Shown here in pieces: positions 17,122-26,391 of a stretch of 64,000 bases of DNA. The position numbers and the translations under genes were made by a program. Every line of letters starts with the position of its first letter. Position 1 is the stretch's first letter. This stretch comes from Halorussus halophilus. Lineage in GTDB: Archaea; Halobacteriota; Halobacteria; Halobacteriales; Haladaptataceae. The stretch spans positions 2,914,001 to 2,978,000 of the forward strand of contig NZ_CP044523.1 of NCBI RefSeq assembly GCF_008831545.1, in the 5' to 3' direction. Below the pieces are notes generated by a model that was given only the letters and a program-made list of their open reading frames with translations, had not been told where the DNA came from and ran no database searches.

Positions 17122-18387
17122 TTATGGCTCGTTGACGCTGAGGACCTGACCCGCTGCGATGGTCTGGCCCATGTCGCGGATTGCGAAGCTGCCCAGTTCC
17201 GGAATCTCCGACGACGGCTCGATGCTGAGCGGCTTTTGCGGTCGGATGGTGACCTTCGCGGCGTCACCCGACTGGATGAAGTCCGGGTCCTCCTCGGCGA
17301 TTTCGCCGGAGGACGGGTCGATCTTCGCGTCGATGGACTCGATGGTACACGCGACCTGCGCCGTGTGGGCGTGGAAGACCGGCGTGTAACCGTCCGTGAT
17401 GACCGAGGGGTGCTGCATCACGACGATCTGGGCCTGGAACGTCTCGGCGACGCTCGGCGGGTCGTCGGCGGGACCACAGACGTCACCGCGACGGATGTCG
17501 TCCTTGCCGATGCCACGAACGTTGAATCCAACGTTGTCACCCGGCTCTGCCTTCGGGACCTCTTCGTGGTGCATCTCGACGGTCTTGACCTCGCCGCCAA
17601 CGTCGCTCGGCTGGAAGCTGACGTTGTCGCCGACGTTCAGGGTACCCGTCTCGACACGTCCGACCGGGACGGTACCGATACCGGAAATCGTGTACACGTC
17701 CTGGATGGGCAGACGGAGGTCGGCCTCCGTCGGCGGCTCCGGTGCCTTGAGGTCGTTCAGGGCTTCGAGGAGCGTCTCCTCGGTGTACCAGTCGGTGTTG
17801 TCGGACGCTTCGGCGATGTTGTCGCCTTCGAAAGCGGAAATCGGGATGAAGCTCGCGTCGTCCGTGTTGAACTGGACCTGCTTGAGGAGGTCCTGAACCT
17901 CGGAGACGACTTGCTTGTAGTCGTCTTCGCTGTAGTCGACGACGTCCATCTTGTTGATGCCGACGATGAGTTCGTCGATACCGAGGGTACGAGCCAGGAA
18001 GACGTGCTCCTGGGTCTGGGGCGCGACACCGTCGTCAGCCGCGACGACGAGGACGGCGTTGTCCGCCTGGGACGCGCCGGTAATCATGTTCTTCACGAAG
18101 TCGCGGTGACCGGGACAGTCCACGATTGTGAAGTGGAACGTGTCCGTGTCGAACTCCTGGTGGGCGATGTCGATGGTGACACCACGCTCTCGCTCTTCGG
18201 CGAGGTTGTCCATGACGTAGGCGAACTCGAAGCCGCCCTTGCCCTTCTCTTCTGCTTCTTCCTTGTTCTGTTCGATTACGTGCTCCGGAATCGACCCCGT
18301 CTCGTAGAGGAGTCGTCCCACGAGCGTACTTTTACCGTGGTCGACGTGGCCGATGATGGCCAAGTTTTGGTGTGGTTTGTCGCTCAT
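17122..18387 (-). CDS. tef1a: translation elongation factor EF-1 alpha
   Basis: A 421-residue GTPase that delivers aminoacyl-tRNA to the ribosome. The G motifs are all visible: GHVDHGKST (residues ~13-21), [24 protein letters not shown], and NKMDVVDY. Domain 2 ([20 protein letters not shown]) and domain 3 ([19 protein letters not shown]) follow. The start is the ATG at 18387 ([14 protein letters not shown]); the frame stays open upstream but the extension is not conserved and overlaps the promoter. It is followed by rps10 and preceded by the hom-ACT genes on the same strand. Confidence 0.98.
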   Translation of the reverse strand: MSDKPHQNLAIIGHVDHGKSTLVGRLLYETGSIPEHVIEQNKEEAEEKGKGGFEFAYVMDNLAEERERGVTIDIAHQEFDTDTFHFTIVDCPGHRDFVKNMITGASQADNAVLVVAADDGVAPQTQEHVFLARTLGIDELIVGINKMDVVDYSEDDYKQVVSEVQDLLKQVQFNTDDASFIPISAFEGDNIAEASDNTDWYTEETLLEALNDLKAPEPPTEADLRLPIQDVYTISGIGTVPVGRVETGTLNVGDNVSFQPSDVGGEVKTVEMHHEEVPKAEPGDNVGFNVRGIGKDDIRRGDVCGPADDPPSVAETFQAQIVVMQHPSVITDGYTPVFHAHTAQVACTIESIDAKIDPSSGEIAEEDPDFIQSGDAAKVTIRPQKPLSIEPSSEIPELGSFAIRDMGQTIAAGQVLSVNEP

Positions 18388-18436
18388 TGATATCTCACGC
18401 GCAGACGCGCTCTGTCGGAATCTTTTGGCAGAAGCG

Positions 18437-18444
18437 GTTAAAAC
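18437..18444 (-). promoter_or_regulatory. TATA-like box of tef1a
   Basis: GTTTTAAC on the minus strand, 50-57 bases before the tef1a ATG. This predicts a short 5' leader of about 25 bases rather than a leaderless mRNA. Confidence 0.5.
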
Positions 18445-18493
18445 CATTTCGATACGCTATGCACCCGACCCCGACGCCCTCTGGCGTTTACTG

Positions 18494-18514
18494 CTAGACC
18501 ATCACATGGTCTAG
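18494..18514. terminator. perfect 9-bp palindrome between hom and tef1a
   Basis: Arms CTAGACCAT and ATGGTCTAG are separated by CAC. It lies 55 bases downstream of the hom stop codon and about 50 bases upstream of the tef1a TATA-like box. It may be the hairpin end of the hom transcript or a protein-binding site for tef1a control. The sequence alone cannot decide. Confidence 0.45.
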
Positions 18515-18569
18515 GCGAGTGAGCGACGAATCGAGCGAATCGAGGGCGACGAAAAGTCGGTCTCGATAC

Positions 18570-19514
18570 TCAGTCGCGGAGTCGATTCACGTCCGCGAGG
18601 ACGGCCGTCGCCGTCTCCGGACCACCCGCGCCACGCCCGCTAATGTTCAGTCGTCCAGCGTGTTCGGTCTCCAGTTGCACGATGTTACGTGTCCCCGAGA
18701 CGGCGAGCGTTCCGTTTTCGGGGACGAGTCGCGGGCCGACGCGCACGCCCGCTGGCGTCGCCTCCCCGATGAGTCGTACCGTGCGACCGTCTTCGGCCGC
18801 GAGGTCGAGCGCGGTCCCCGGCAGGTCGGCGATACCCTCGACTTCGGCGTCGTCCAGCGTGTACTCCCGGTCGCCAAGGACGTTCGCCAGAATCACGCAC
18901 TTCAGTGCCGCGTCCGTGCCGTTCACGTCGAAGGCTGGGTCTGCTTCGGCGACGCCCAAGTCTTGGGCTTCCGCGAGGACGTGTTCGTAGTCCAGTCCCT
19001 CCGCAGCCATGCGCGAGAGGATGAAGTTGGCCGTCCCGTTCAGGACGCCGCGCGCGGCAGTGATGGTCTCTGGCCCGTAGTCGTCGATGGTCGAGAGGAC
19101 CGGAATCGCGCCACCGACCGTCGCCTCGAAGCGAACCGCTCCGTCACTCGCGCGTTCCAGTTCGCGGAGGTCCGCGTACCGCTCGGCGACTGGTCCTTTG
19201 TTCGCCAGCACGGCGTGACGGTCTCGTTCGAGTGCCGTTCGGACGTGACTGAATCCGGGTTCGGCGTCGCCGAGTGTCGTCGGCGTCGCTTCGACCAGCG
19301 CGTCGTAGTCGGCGTCGAGCGCGGTCTCGGGGTCCTCCGGGCCGACGCGCCCCTCGTCGTCCTTGTGCGCGAGTGCGTCGGAGACGTCTATGCCGCTATC
19401 GTTCACGACACTGCTTGACGAGTCGGCGAGCGCGACGACCTCGTGGCCGTACTCTCCAGCGAGTTCGGCGACGGAGCGCCCGACTGCCCCTGCACCGAGG
19501 ACGGCTAACTTCAC
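18570..19514 (-). CDS. hom: homoserine dehydrogenase
   Basis: This 314-residue enzyme reduces aspartate semialdehyde to homoserine with NAD(P)H, the branch point to threonine and methionine. The N-terminal Rossmann motif is VLGAGAVGRSVAEL (residues ~5-18). The NKGPVAERYADL segment and the catalytic-domain signature FEATVGGAIPVL, GVLNGTANFIL and EADPAFDVNGTDAALK are typical. The fused C-terminal ACT domain of longer enzymes is absent. The upstream gene, overlapping by four bases, encodes a separate ACT-domain protein and could supply allosteric control in trans. Confidence 0.95.
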   Translation of the reverse strand: MKLAVLGAGAVGRSVAELAGEYGHEVVALADSSSSVVNDSGIDVSDALAHKDDEGRVGPEDPETALDADYDALVEATPTTLGDAEPGFSHVRTALERDRHAVLANKGPVAERYADLRELERASDGAVRFEATVGGAIPVLSTIDDYGPETITAARGVLNGTANFILSRMAAEGLDYEHVLAEAQDLGVAEADPAFDVNGTDAALKCVILANVLGDREYTLDDAEVEGIADLPGTALDLAAEDGRTVRLIGEATPAGVRVGPRLVPENGTLAVSGTRNIVQLETEHAGRLNISGRGAGGPETATAVLADVNRLRD

Positions 19515-20059
19515 GCCGACCCCTCCAGTTCGGCCAGCGGTTCGACCACGTGGAGGTCCTTCTCGGCCGCGACTTCGTTCACGACGGCGAGTACGTCGCT
19601 AGTTCGTCCCATCTCGGCCGCCAGTCGGAGTCGCGCGCTCGCCTCCTCGGTTGCACCGTCGGGGGCCGACAGCGACAGGTCTTCGACCGCCGCGTCGGCA
19701 CCGTCTTCTATCTGAGAGAGCGTCTCCGAGAGGTCCGTCTCGACGAGCGGGCCGACGAGCAGCACGGTCACTTCCTCGCCGTAGCGTTCGGCCCCGGCTT
19801 GAATCACGTTGACCCCCTCGTCTCGGAGTCCGGTGACGATGGCGTCGAACCGGTCGGGCGGACACTCTAAGTCCACCTCGACGGGGATGTGACCCCGCGG
19901 TGTCAGCGAACCGCGCTCGTGGAAGACAGAGAGGAGATTCCCACCGTTGTCCGCGATGGGTTCGAGCGCCCGGAGCAACTCGCCGGGTTCGTCTACCAGT
20001 TCTAAGCGGACGGTGTGTGCCTGCGGTGCCGTCCCGTCCGCGCTCGCATCGTCGCTCAT
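19511..20059 (-). CDS. ACT domain amino-acid-binding protein
   Basis: A 182-residue protein with two alpha/beta repeats. The first is a clear ACT domain (VRLELVDEPGELLRALEPI, NGGNLLSVFHERG, ECPPDRFDAIVTGLRDEGVN). The second half (EVTVLLVGPLVETDLSETL, ASARLRLAAEMGRTSDVLAV) is a further ACT-like or related module. Its stop overlaps the hom start (ATGA, four bases), so translation is probably coupled. In the family, ACT domains bind amino acids for feedback control. Threonine or a related product controlling Hom is a reasonable inference but not shown by the sequence. Confidence 0.85.
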   Translation of the reverse strand: MSDDASADGTAPQAHTVRLELVDEPGELLRALEPIADNGGNLLSVFHERGSLTPRGHIPVEVDLECPPDRFDAIVTGLRDEGVNVIQAGAERYGEEVTVLLVGPLVETDLSETLSQIEDGADAAVEDLSLSAPDGATEEASARLRLAAEMGRTSDVLAVVNEVAAEKDLHVVEPLAELEGSA

Positions 20060-20215
20060 GTGATGTGTCTCTCACGCGTGGGCGGGCAAAAAGGTTCAGT
20101 CGAGTGCAAAACTGGCCGGGCGAAGACGCGGTCGGGATTCAAGAAACGACGACCCCCCGCATAGTAGTTAGATTCCTAATCTTTTTGGAGAAGAGTAAGC
20201 GACAGTTCAGGTGAG

Positions 20216-20515
20216 ATGAGTTACAGTTTCCCGAAAGAGGAGTGGAACTCCGACTGGGCACCGGTGCGTGACGTTCTCGCCATGCTCTTCTCGCTCGCGG
20301 TGATGAGTTCCCCCGGTCTCTTCTGGTTCTACACGCTTATCGAACGACTACAGAACACCAACTCGGAGAACTGGTTCGCACCGACTGTCAACGGCCAGAC
20401 CAGCGTCTTTGCGAGTTACAGCGGCGCGATACTGCTAGGACTCCTCTGGTTCGGCATCGTCTTCGCCATGTTCGGGCGTCCGGCACTGCGAACGCTGGGC
20501 GAACTTCGTAGCTGA
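20216..20515 (+). CDS. small two-helix membrane protein
   Basis: A 99-residue protein with two hydrophobic helices (VLAMLFSLAVMSSPGLFWFY and SGAILLGLLWFGIVFAMFG), separated by a polar extracytoplasmic loop (ERLQNTNSENWFAPTVNGQT). I do not recognise it. The upstream sequence has TTAGATTCCTAATCTTTTT near 20170, which may carry its promoter. It is convergent with the secreted metallopeptidase-like gene, 32 bases away. Confidence 0.6.
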   Translation: MSYSFPKEEWNSDWAPVRDVLAMLFSLAVMSSPGLFWFYTLIERLQNTNSENWFAPTVNGQTSVFASYSGAILLGLLWFGIVFAMFGRPALRTLGELRS

Positions 20516-20547
20516 CGAGGTGGCTCTCGATAGTTCGAAAATCGTTA

Positions 20548-21324
20548 TCAGTGCCGACCGTTCCAGTGGTCTGCGCTGTACTTAAGCGCTTGTTTCTCGC
20601 AGGCGGACAGGGTCATCGTAGCCCCGTCGGTCGATTCGCCGTAGTACGAACAACGGCCAGCACTCCAGTGGTCCGGGTCCGCCAGCGGGGTTCCGAGGTT
20701 CTGGCCGTCCCGGTCGATGACGGTGCCGAGCGAGTGTTCGGAGTTGTGCGGCCCAGTCAGCGACTTGACCGTCTCGCAGTCGAGGCTCGAATAGTAGTTG
20801 TGGAGCACCTCGTGTGCGACGGTGTGCTTGAACGGCAGTTCGTCCTTTTCGTTATGGTACGTTTTCACCCAGCACGAACGGTCCGTCCGCCACGCGTCTC
20901 CCGACCCTGCTTTGCCCGCGGGACCGGGGTCACCACAATTGACTATCAACTGATGGGACCCGTCTCTCGTCCACCCCTGTTTGGTTCGGTAGTCGTTCCA
21001 CTGCGCGAGGAGGTCGCCGTCACAGTCCGCCGTCCAGTCGATGTTCCACTCCGTGATTTGGTAGCCAGAGATGTAGCCGTCGTCGGTGGCCTGACCTAAC
21101 ACGTTCTGCGCGCCGATTCGGGACCAGTATCGATACACCGAGTCGGTGTGGGTCGGCTTGTAAATCTCGACGTTCACCGAATCGTATCGACCCGCATCGC
21201 CGTATCGAAACGTGTTCACCCACTCTCGGTCACCCGTAGCGAGCGTATCGACTAGACTCTGGCCGACTGCGAAGTTGGCCACCGACCCGGACCCGAGCGT
21301 GCCGAGGAACGTTCGACGGTTCAT
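20548..21324 (-). CDS. secreted zinc-metallopeptidase-like protein
   Basis: A 258-residue protein with a Tat-like N-terminus (MNRRTFLGTLGSGSV) and a mature part rich in aromatic residues. HEVLH at residues ~171-175 (HTVAHEVLHNYY) is an HExxH zinc-binding motif. A third ligand may be one of the His in PHNSEHSLGTV. Several cysteines (residues ~101, 130, 151, 183) could form disulfides outside the cell. It resembles secreted HExxH proteases in outline, but I cannot place it in a named family. It is transcribed towards the small two-helix gene. Confidence 0.7.
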   Translation of the reverse strand: MNRRTFLGTLGSGSVANFAVGQSLVDTLATGDREWVNTFRYGDAGRYDSVNVEIYKPTHTDSVYRYWSRIGAQNVLGQATDDGYISGYQITEWNIDWTADCDGDLLAQWNDYRTKQGWTRDGSHQLIVNCGDPGPAGKAGSGDAWRTDRSCWVKTYHNEKDELPFKHTVAHEVLHNYYSSLDCETVKSLTGPHNSEHSLGTVIDRDGQNLGTPLADPDHWSAGRCSYYGESTDGATMTLSACEKQALKYSADHWNGRH

Positions 21325-21757
21325 CAGTACGAGACCCCCGAGAGTATAACGGCATAGAAGTTAATTAAAAATTGCGTGATTGTCATTTAATAGGAAGAGA
21401 TGTAATTTTCAATCCAGCGAGAGGATGGGGGGGCGACGTGGTCGGAGCGGGGTCGATTGACACCTTTCGTATCGTTCCGGGGAGATGTAACGGTCTATCC
21501 CGTAGTTTCGAAGAGTATTTTTCCCGAGTATTTCAGACGAATATGCCGATAGAAGAGCGCCAGAACGGCTGAGGACGGGTAGTCGAGAACGACCCAGAGA
21601 ATCGTCTGTTTCACAGACAGTCCGGATCTCAACGATACACAACGGCCTGAAACGGTTGGGAGTTGCGCGGTAAACAGTACCATCCCAATTCGTGTGGTGT
21701 GGTAACTATTGACTTAGCCAGCTCATAATAATACCCCGCCGAGTCCATGCGTTGAGT
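21325..21757. other. AT-richer intergenic region
   Basis: No gene is supported. TTAATTAAAAATTGCG near 21361-21376 is the most AT-rich stretch and lies 40 bases upstream of the metallopeptidase ATG, so it probably holds its promoter. Weak minus-strand frames (about 60-77 codons) include a short hydrophobic stretch, but their composition is not acidic and they lack a convincing start. Confidence 0.4.
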
Positions 21758-21904
21758 ATGTCCACGACAGACAACGTGTCCGAAACGCGCCGACTGACCG
21801 ACAGCGAACACGTCTGTGTCTTCTGCCAAGGCACGTTCGACGTGACCCAGACGACCGTCTGCCCGATGTGCGACGCAGAAGTAATCGTGCGCGGGGAGCG
21901 ATAA
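21758..21904 (+). CDS. zinc-ribbon microprotein
   Basis: A 48-residue protein: MSTTDNVSETRRLTDSEHVC followed by VFCQGTFDVTQTTVCPMCDA and EVIVRGER. Two CxxC knuckles (CVFC and CPMC, 11 residues between them) form a complete four-cysteine zinc site. Codon usage is that of the surrounding genes. Microproteins of this type are common in haloarchaea and are seldom assigned a role. It is an isolated gene. Confidence 0.7.
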   Translation: MSTTDNVSETRRLTDSEHVCVFCQGTFDVTQTTVCPMCDAEVIVRGER

Positions 21905-22179
21905 GGCGTCCAACTGAACAGCCTCCATCCTATTTTCCTCACCAGAGTACCCGACGCCGAGCGATAGCGACGGACGATTAGTCGATTACTCACAGCGAAT
22001 CGAACGTGCAGCGTGGACCACCCTACAAGCGAAGAGAACCAACTGCAAGCGGAACAGACGATACGACCAGCGAAGAATCAGATAACGGTACCGCCGACCA
22101 CGTTCGAAACCCGGCCAAAACTGCGGTTCCAACCGAAAGAAGACGAGCACACCGAGTGGCGAGTCAGAAACCCGAACAG

Positions 22180-22317
22180 TCAATCGTTCGACGTTGCGGC
22201 TGGGACGCCCGGTGATGGGTCACCGCTCGCGTAGAGCATAGCCCAGATGCCCGCCGTGATAGCAACCCAGAGGAGCGTGACGAGAGTGACCCAGACGAAG
22301 GTTACGAGAGGTATCAT
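22180..22317 (-). CDS. single-helix membrane microprotein
   Basis: A 45-residue frame from the ATG at 22317. It starts MIPLVTFVWVTLVTLLWVAI and continues TAGIWAMLYASGDPSPGVPA to the stop at 22180. One transmembrane helix is followed by a short polar tail. An AATAATAAAG-like stretch (minus strand, near 22355) is about 38 bases upstream. Nothing identifies its function, and it could still be chance, although the hydrophobic run and the promoter-like box argue for a real gene. Confidence 0.45.
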   Translation of the reverse strand: MIPLVTFVWVTLVTLLWVAITAGIWAMLYASGDPSPGVPAATSND

Positions 22318-22553
22318 GGCTCCGGTACGTATCGAAGTATGCTAACAACCTGCTTTATTATTCGCCTCCTAAGTGCCCGACAGGCCGGTCCTGAAGAGAG
22401 TTGGCAGCACCAGAACCTGAGTCGAAAGTGCCAGAAGTAGAGCAAGCCAGTCCGAGTCGGGGAGTGCGAACGCGCTGATCGATTGCGATGGCAGTCGCTC
22501 GAACGGTGGCAGTCGAAAGGAGAACCGCAAAAGCCGCGAGGAGAGAGACCGCC

Positions 22554-24740
22554 TTAGAAGTAGTTGATGGCTTCGGGCAGTTCCGTCTTCATGCCCTTGC
22601 GCTCGCGGATCTCCACGATGGTCTCGGTCTGGAGGTTGTCGGCCATGACGCGGAACCCGGCGTTCTCGGTGTTCCACGAGGCACGACCCTCGGTCGCCGA
22701 GCGGATGTCCGAGGAGAACCCGATCATCTCGTCGACAGGCGCGATGCCCTCGACGACCATCAGGTCGCCCTCTTGGTACATGTCGTCGACGCGGCCACGT
22801 CGGCCCTGAATCTCGCCGGACGCCGCACCCATGTGTTCGTTCGGCACGTCGATGCGGACGTTCTGAATCGGTTCGAGGAGCTTGACGCGGCCAGCGACCA
22901 GCGCGTTGTGGACCGCGTTGCGGACTGCAGGGATGACCTGCGCCGGACCACGGTGGATGGTGTCCTCGTGGAGCTTCGCGTCCTGCAGACGCAGGAGCGT
23001 CCCCTGCACGGGTTCGGCGGCGAGCGGACCGTCGTCGAGTGCCTCTTCGAGACCCTCGATGACGAGTTCCATCGTCTCGTTCAGGTGCTGGATACCCTTC
23101 GTGTCGTCGATGAGGATGTTCGTGCCGTGAATCTCCTCGACGTTCTGGCTGGTGTCTTTGTCCATGCCAGCTTCCTGCAGGGCTTCACGTCGTTCCTGCT
23201 CGGGCATGTCCATCGAGACGTCGCCGAGTTGCAGACTCTCGATGATATCTTGGGAGAGCGGTTGCGCTTCGATGTAGAAGCGGTTGTGACGGTTCGGCGA
23301 GATGCCCTCGATGACGTCGGTCGCCTCCTGAATCGCTTCGCGGAAGACGACGATAGGCTCACCGGTGTTGACCGGGATGCCCTGGTTGCGCTCGATGCGC
23401 TGGGTGATGACTTCGAGGTGCAGTTCGCCCTGCCCGGAGATGAGGTGTTCGCCGGTGTCCTCGTTGATCTCGATCTGGATGGTCGGGTCTTCCTTGGAGA
23501 CCTGTCGGAGCGTCTCGATGAGCTTCGGCAGGTCGTCCATGCTCTTTGCCTCGACGGACTTCGTGATGACAGGCTCCGAGATGTGTTCGATGGACTCGAA
23601 CGGCGTCATCTCGACGCTGGACACCGTGGAACCGGCGATAGCGTCCTTCAGGCCCGTGACTGCGGCGATGTTACCGGCGGGGACGCGCTCGACTTCCTCG
23701 CGCTCGCCACCCATGTAGATACCGACGGACTGGACGCGGTTCGTCCCGACCGTCCCGGAGACGTAGAGGTCTTGACCCTTCTCCAGCGTGCCGGAGAAGA
23801 CACGACCGGCGGCGATTTCGCCAGCGTGCGGGTCGATACCGATGTCGGTGACCATCAGGACGACTTCGCCGTCCTCGTCTACCAGACGCATCTGCTCTGC
23901 GAGTTCGGACTCGTCGTCGCCACGCCAGACGCGCGGGATACGACGGGGCTGGGCCTCGATTGGGTCCGGGAAGTGTTCACAGACCATGTCGAGGATGACG
24001 TTCGAGAGCGGCGTCTGCTCGTGGAGTTCCTGGCGCTTGTCGTTGCGCTCGAGGTCCATGATGTCGCCGAAGTCCATCCCGGTACGCTGCATCGACGGCA
24101 TGGAGACACCCCACTTGTAGAGGGCGGACCCGAAGCCGACGGTGCCCTCTTCGACGGAGACCGTCCAGTCGTCGATGTCGTCCATCTCCTCGGTCATGCC
24201 GCGAATCAACTCGTTCACGTCGTCGATGACGCTGAGCAGGCGGCGCTGCATCTCCTCGGGACCCTCTTGGAGTTCCGAGATGAGGCGGTCCACCTTGTTG
24301 ATGAACAGCGTCGGCTTGACGCCCTCGCGGAGCGCCTGTCGCAGGACGGTTTCGGTCTGGGGCATCGCGCCCTCGACTGCGTCCACGACCACGAGTGCGC
24401 CGTCAACAGCGCGCATCGCTCGGGTCACGTCGCCACCGAAGTCCACGTGGCCCGGCGTGTCGATGAGGTTGATGAGGTGGTCCTCACCCTCGTACTCGTG
24501 GGTCATCGAGACGTTCGCGGCGTCGATGGTGATACCGCGTTCCTGCTCGTCCTCTTCGGTGTCCATCATCAACTGCGTCGCCTCGCCCTGGTCGGCGATC
24601 ATGCCTGCACCAGCGAGGAGATTGTCTGTCAGCGTCGTCTTACCGTGGTCGACGTGTGCGGCGATAGCGATGTTCCGGATCTGGTCCGGATTGTCCATCA
24701 GTCGCTCACACTGTTCGACGATCTTCTTTCGTCTTCCCAT
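22554..24740 (-). CDS. fusA: translation elongation factor aEF-2
   Basis: A 728-residue GTPase that drives ribosomal translocation. G motifs: [10 protein letters not shown] (residues ~27-36), [29 protein letters not shown]. The C-terminal half shows SRGIRS-type domain IV with the loop [18 protein letters not shown], whose His before RGPAQ is the diphthamide site of archaeal and eukaryotic EF-2. Length is normal. In the usual archaeal str operon it follows rps7; here it stands alone, 4.8 kb downstream of rps7. The long open frame on the opposite strand is an artefact of GC-rich codon use. Confidence 0.98.
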   Translation of the reverse strand: MGRRKKIVEQCERLMDNPDQIRNIAIAAHVDHGKTTLTDNLLAGAGMIADQGEATQLMMDTEEDEQERGITIDAANVSMTHEYEGEDHLINLIDTPGHVDFGGDVTRAMRAVDGALVVVDAVEGAMPQTETVLRQALREGVKPTLFINKVDRLISELQEGPEEMQRRLLSVIDDVNELIRGMTEEMDDIDDWTVSVEEGTVGFGSALYKWGVSMPSMQRTGMDFGDIMDLERNDKRQELHEQTPLSNVILDMVCEHFPDPIEAQPRRIPRVWRGDDESELAEQMRLVDEDGEVVLMVTDIGIDPHAGEIAAGRVFSGTLEKGQDLYVSGTVGTNRVQSVGIYMGGEREEVERVPAGNIAAVTGLKDAIAGSTVSSVEMTPFESIEHISEPVITKSVEAKSMDDLPKLIETLRQVSKEDPTIQIEINEDTGEHLISGQGELHLEVITQRIERNQGIPVNTGEPIVVFREAIQEATDVIEGISPNRHNRFYIEAQPLSQDIIESLQLGDVSMDMPEQERREALQEAGMDKDTSQNVEEIHGTNILIDDTKGIQHLNETMELVIEGLEEALDDGPLAAEPVQGTLLRLQDAKLHEDTIHRGPAQVIPAVRNAVHNALVAGRVKLLEPIQNVRIDVPNEHMGAASGEIQGRRGRVDDMYQEGDLMVVEGIAPVDEMIGFSSDIRSATEGRASWNTENAGFRVMADNLQTETIVEIRERKGMKTELPEAINYF

Positions 24741-24960
24741 TGTGGATTTCTACCGTTAGGAGGTTGAAAAGGGTAGTGTTTCACCGCGAACGGAGGTGTG
24801 AACAAATAACGAAGGGATTTCGGTAGCGGTCCGAATTCGACAGGGAGCGCCATCGAGATAGTTTTCACCGTCTGAAAGCTCGTGAGTCAAACGCAGGCAC
24901 CGTCCAACGACTGCAACCAACGCAAGAGTCTTTACGCAAGGAGCCTTGTCAACCATACAC

Positions 24961-25722
24961 ATGGATGTTCGCGTCCACGGTCCCGGCCCCGCGACGCCGT
25001 TCCTCCGCGCACGTGACCTCTTCGAAACCGAACACGACCTCGACCTGCCAGTCCGCGTCCACGTTCGAGACAACCCCGACGAGCGGACGTGGACCGCCCA
25101 CCCCGAGGACCACCACGTCCTCAACATCTCCCGGCAGGCCGCGACCAGTGCGATGGCCCGCGAACTCGCACTCCACGAGTACGCCCACATGGCACGCCAC
25201 GAACAGTCCCATCCCTCCCACACGCAATCGACGGAGGAGGCGCTGTTTCTCGCGCTGGCAGGCAAGTCGGTCGAACGGCGCAGACTCACGCACTGCTACC
25301 AAATCGCCAACCACATGAAGGACATCTACGCCGACGACATCACCCTGCGAGTCGGCCCGACGGACAAACTCGTCGCCTTCCTCGAATCGGAGTTGGCCGC
25401 GGCGGTCGCCGACCGACCGGCCCGACAGCAAGACGGCCTCCGACTGACGAGTACAGCGGACCCAGAAATCACGGTCGTCAACGCCGCCTTCGCGCTCGCG
25501 CTGGTAGAGCGCCACGACCTCGTCGCCGACGACCACCGCTTGTATGATCTCGCGCACGCGGCCGCGAACGACGCGCCGAGCATCGACTTCGCCGGGTTCA
25601 AGCACCGATTCGCCTCGCTGGGGCCCGACCCCGGCGAGAGCGAGTACCGGAAGACGCTGGTCGATGCAACGAGGGAGTACGCGCTCGGAAGTGGAACCGC
25701 CGGCGAACAGGCCGCGGATTAA
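24961..25722 (+). CDS. DUF5781-like protein with HExxH motif
   Basis: A 253-residue protein from the ATG at 24961 (MDVRVHGPGPATPFLRARDL); a TTG five codons upstream is less likely. TTTACGC near 24930 is about 30 bases upstream. ALHEYAHMARHEQSH at residues ~70-84 contains HEYAH, an HExxH zinc motif, so a metallopeptidase-like fold is possible. It resembles an uncharacterised haloarchaeal family that I remember as DUF5781. There is no signal peptide, so it acts in the cytoplasm. It is divergent from fusA. Confidence 0.75.
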   Translation: MDVRVHGPGPATPFLRARDLFETEHDLDLPVRVHVRDNPDERTWTAHPEDHHVLNISRQAATSAMARELALHEYAHMARHEQSHPSHTQSTEEALFLALAGKSVERRRLTHCYQIANHMKDIYADDITLRVGPTDKLVAFLESELAAAVADRPARQQDGLRLTSTADPEITVVNAAFALALVERHDLVADDHRLYDLAHAAANDAPSIDFAGFKHRFASLGPDPGESEYRKTLVDATREYALGSGTAGEQAAD

Positions 25723-25730
25723 CCGCGACC

Positions 25731-25736
25731 TTTTTT
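25731..25736 (+). terminator. T-tract terminator of the DUF5781-like gene
   Basis: Six T residues begin nine bases after the stop codon at 25722. T-runs suffice for archaeal termination. The same 19-base context occurs at 748-766. Confidence 0.5.
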
Positions 25737-25911
25737 CTCGTCGGGTGGCTCAGCGCGCTTCGCGCGCTGGCCACCACTCTCTGCTCACGGCCGCAGGCCG
25801 TCTGCTCGCGGCTTCGCCGCTCGCACGGTCCGCGGAACGTCGTTCCGCGCTATTCGCATGGTTCGAGGGACGGAGTCCCTCGGTACTCCAAAAAACGTCG
25901 ATGAAAAAATG

Positions 25912-25956
25912 GACGCGGAGAAATCTGGCCGCGGCGCGGCCAGATTTCTCTGCGTC
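25912..25956. repeat. 22-bp near-perfect inverted repeat
   Basis: The left arm 25912-25933 (GACGCGGAGAAATCTGGCCG...) and right arm 25935-25956 are complementary at 21 of 22 positions; the remaining pair is a G-T wobble. Only one base separates the arms. Confidence 0.8.
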
Positions 25957-26068
25957 TTCGGTACGGTAGTGCGACTTCCGCACAGCACCGCAAACCGGCG
26001 CGCAGAGCGCGCCAGTGGTTCCAAAGTCGGTCAGCTGCAGTGGGTGCTATGTTAGTTTGTGCAATCGA

Positions 26069-26293
26069 TTACGTAAGTTCTGCGAGTGCCAGCAAGATGC
26101 TCGGCGCGACGAGCAATACGAGGCCGACGACGATGAGAACTGCCGGAAGGACGAGCAGGCCCATCTCGGTGAACAGCCAGAGCCCGACTCCGGCCAGTAG
26201 CACGAGCAACCCGACGATGCGAAGCAACCACGTGAACGCGCCTTCGAGTTCCGAGTCCGCGACGAGTTCCACGGCTTCGAGTGCTTCGTCCAT
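26069..26293 (-). CDS. small two-helix membrane protein
   Basis: A 74-residue protein. After a short acidic start (MDEALEAVELVADSELEGAF) come two hydrophobic segments (LLRIVGLLVLLAGVGLWLF and LLVLPAVLIVVGLVLLVAPS). Similar minimal membrane proteins are common in haloarchaea and have no known role. It is divergent from the cupin gene, with 98 bases between them. Confidence 0.65.
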   Translation of the reverse strand: MDEALEAVELVADSELEGAFTWLLRIVGLLVLLAGVGLWLFTEMGLLVLPAVLIVVGLVLLVAPSILLALAELT

Positions 26294-26391
26294 GATTACG
26301 TCAGGATATCGACGCTACGGGCTTATTTATTCGGCGACTAAGCGGTGGTCGGCGGTAGCTATTCTTCGTTCGCGTTCGTACGTACTCGGGC

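Larger units (their letters stand above)
25723..26068. repeat. palindrome-dense intergenic region
   Basis: Successive hairpins follow each other: CAGCGCGCTTCGCGCGCTG, CGGCCGCAGGCCG, GCGGCTTCGCCGC, CCGCGGAACGTCGTTCCGCG, GAGGGACGGAGTCCCTC, and the long 25912-25956 palindrome. Bases 25729-25747 equal 748-766. Parts (CGCATGGTTCGAGG, GAGTCCCTCG) resemble the 61.8-kb copy. No coding frame is credible. Confidence 0.65.

Noticed and set aside
17110-18390. A 426-codon open frame antisense to tef1a
   Set aside because: The opposite strand encodes a complete EF-1 alpha; the antisense product has no recognisable domain and repetitive composition.
22013-22234. A 73-codon plus-strand frame next to the single-helix microprotein
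   Set aside because: It overlaps the better-supported minus-strand microprotein, has no promoter and no recognisable domain.
22488-24767. A 759-codon open frame antisense to fusA
   Set aside because: It exactly mirrors fusA, which has every expected EF-2 motif; long antisense frames arise from GC-rich third positions.
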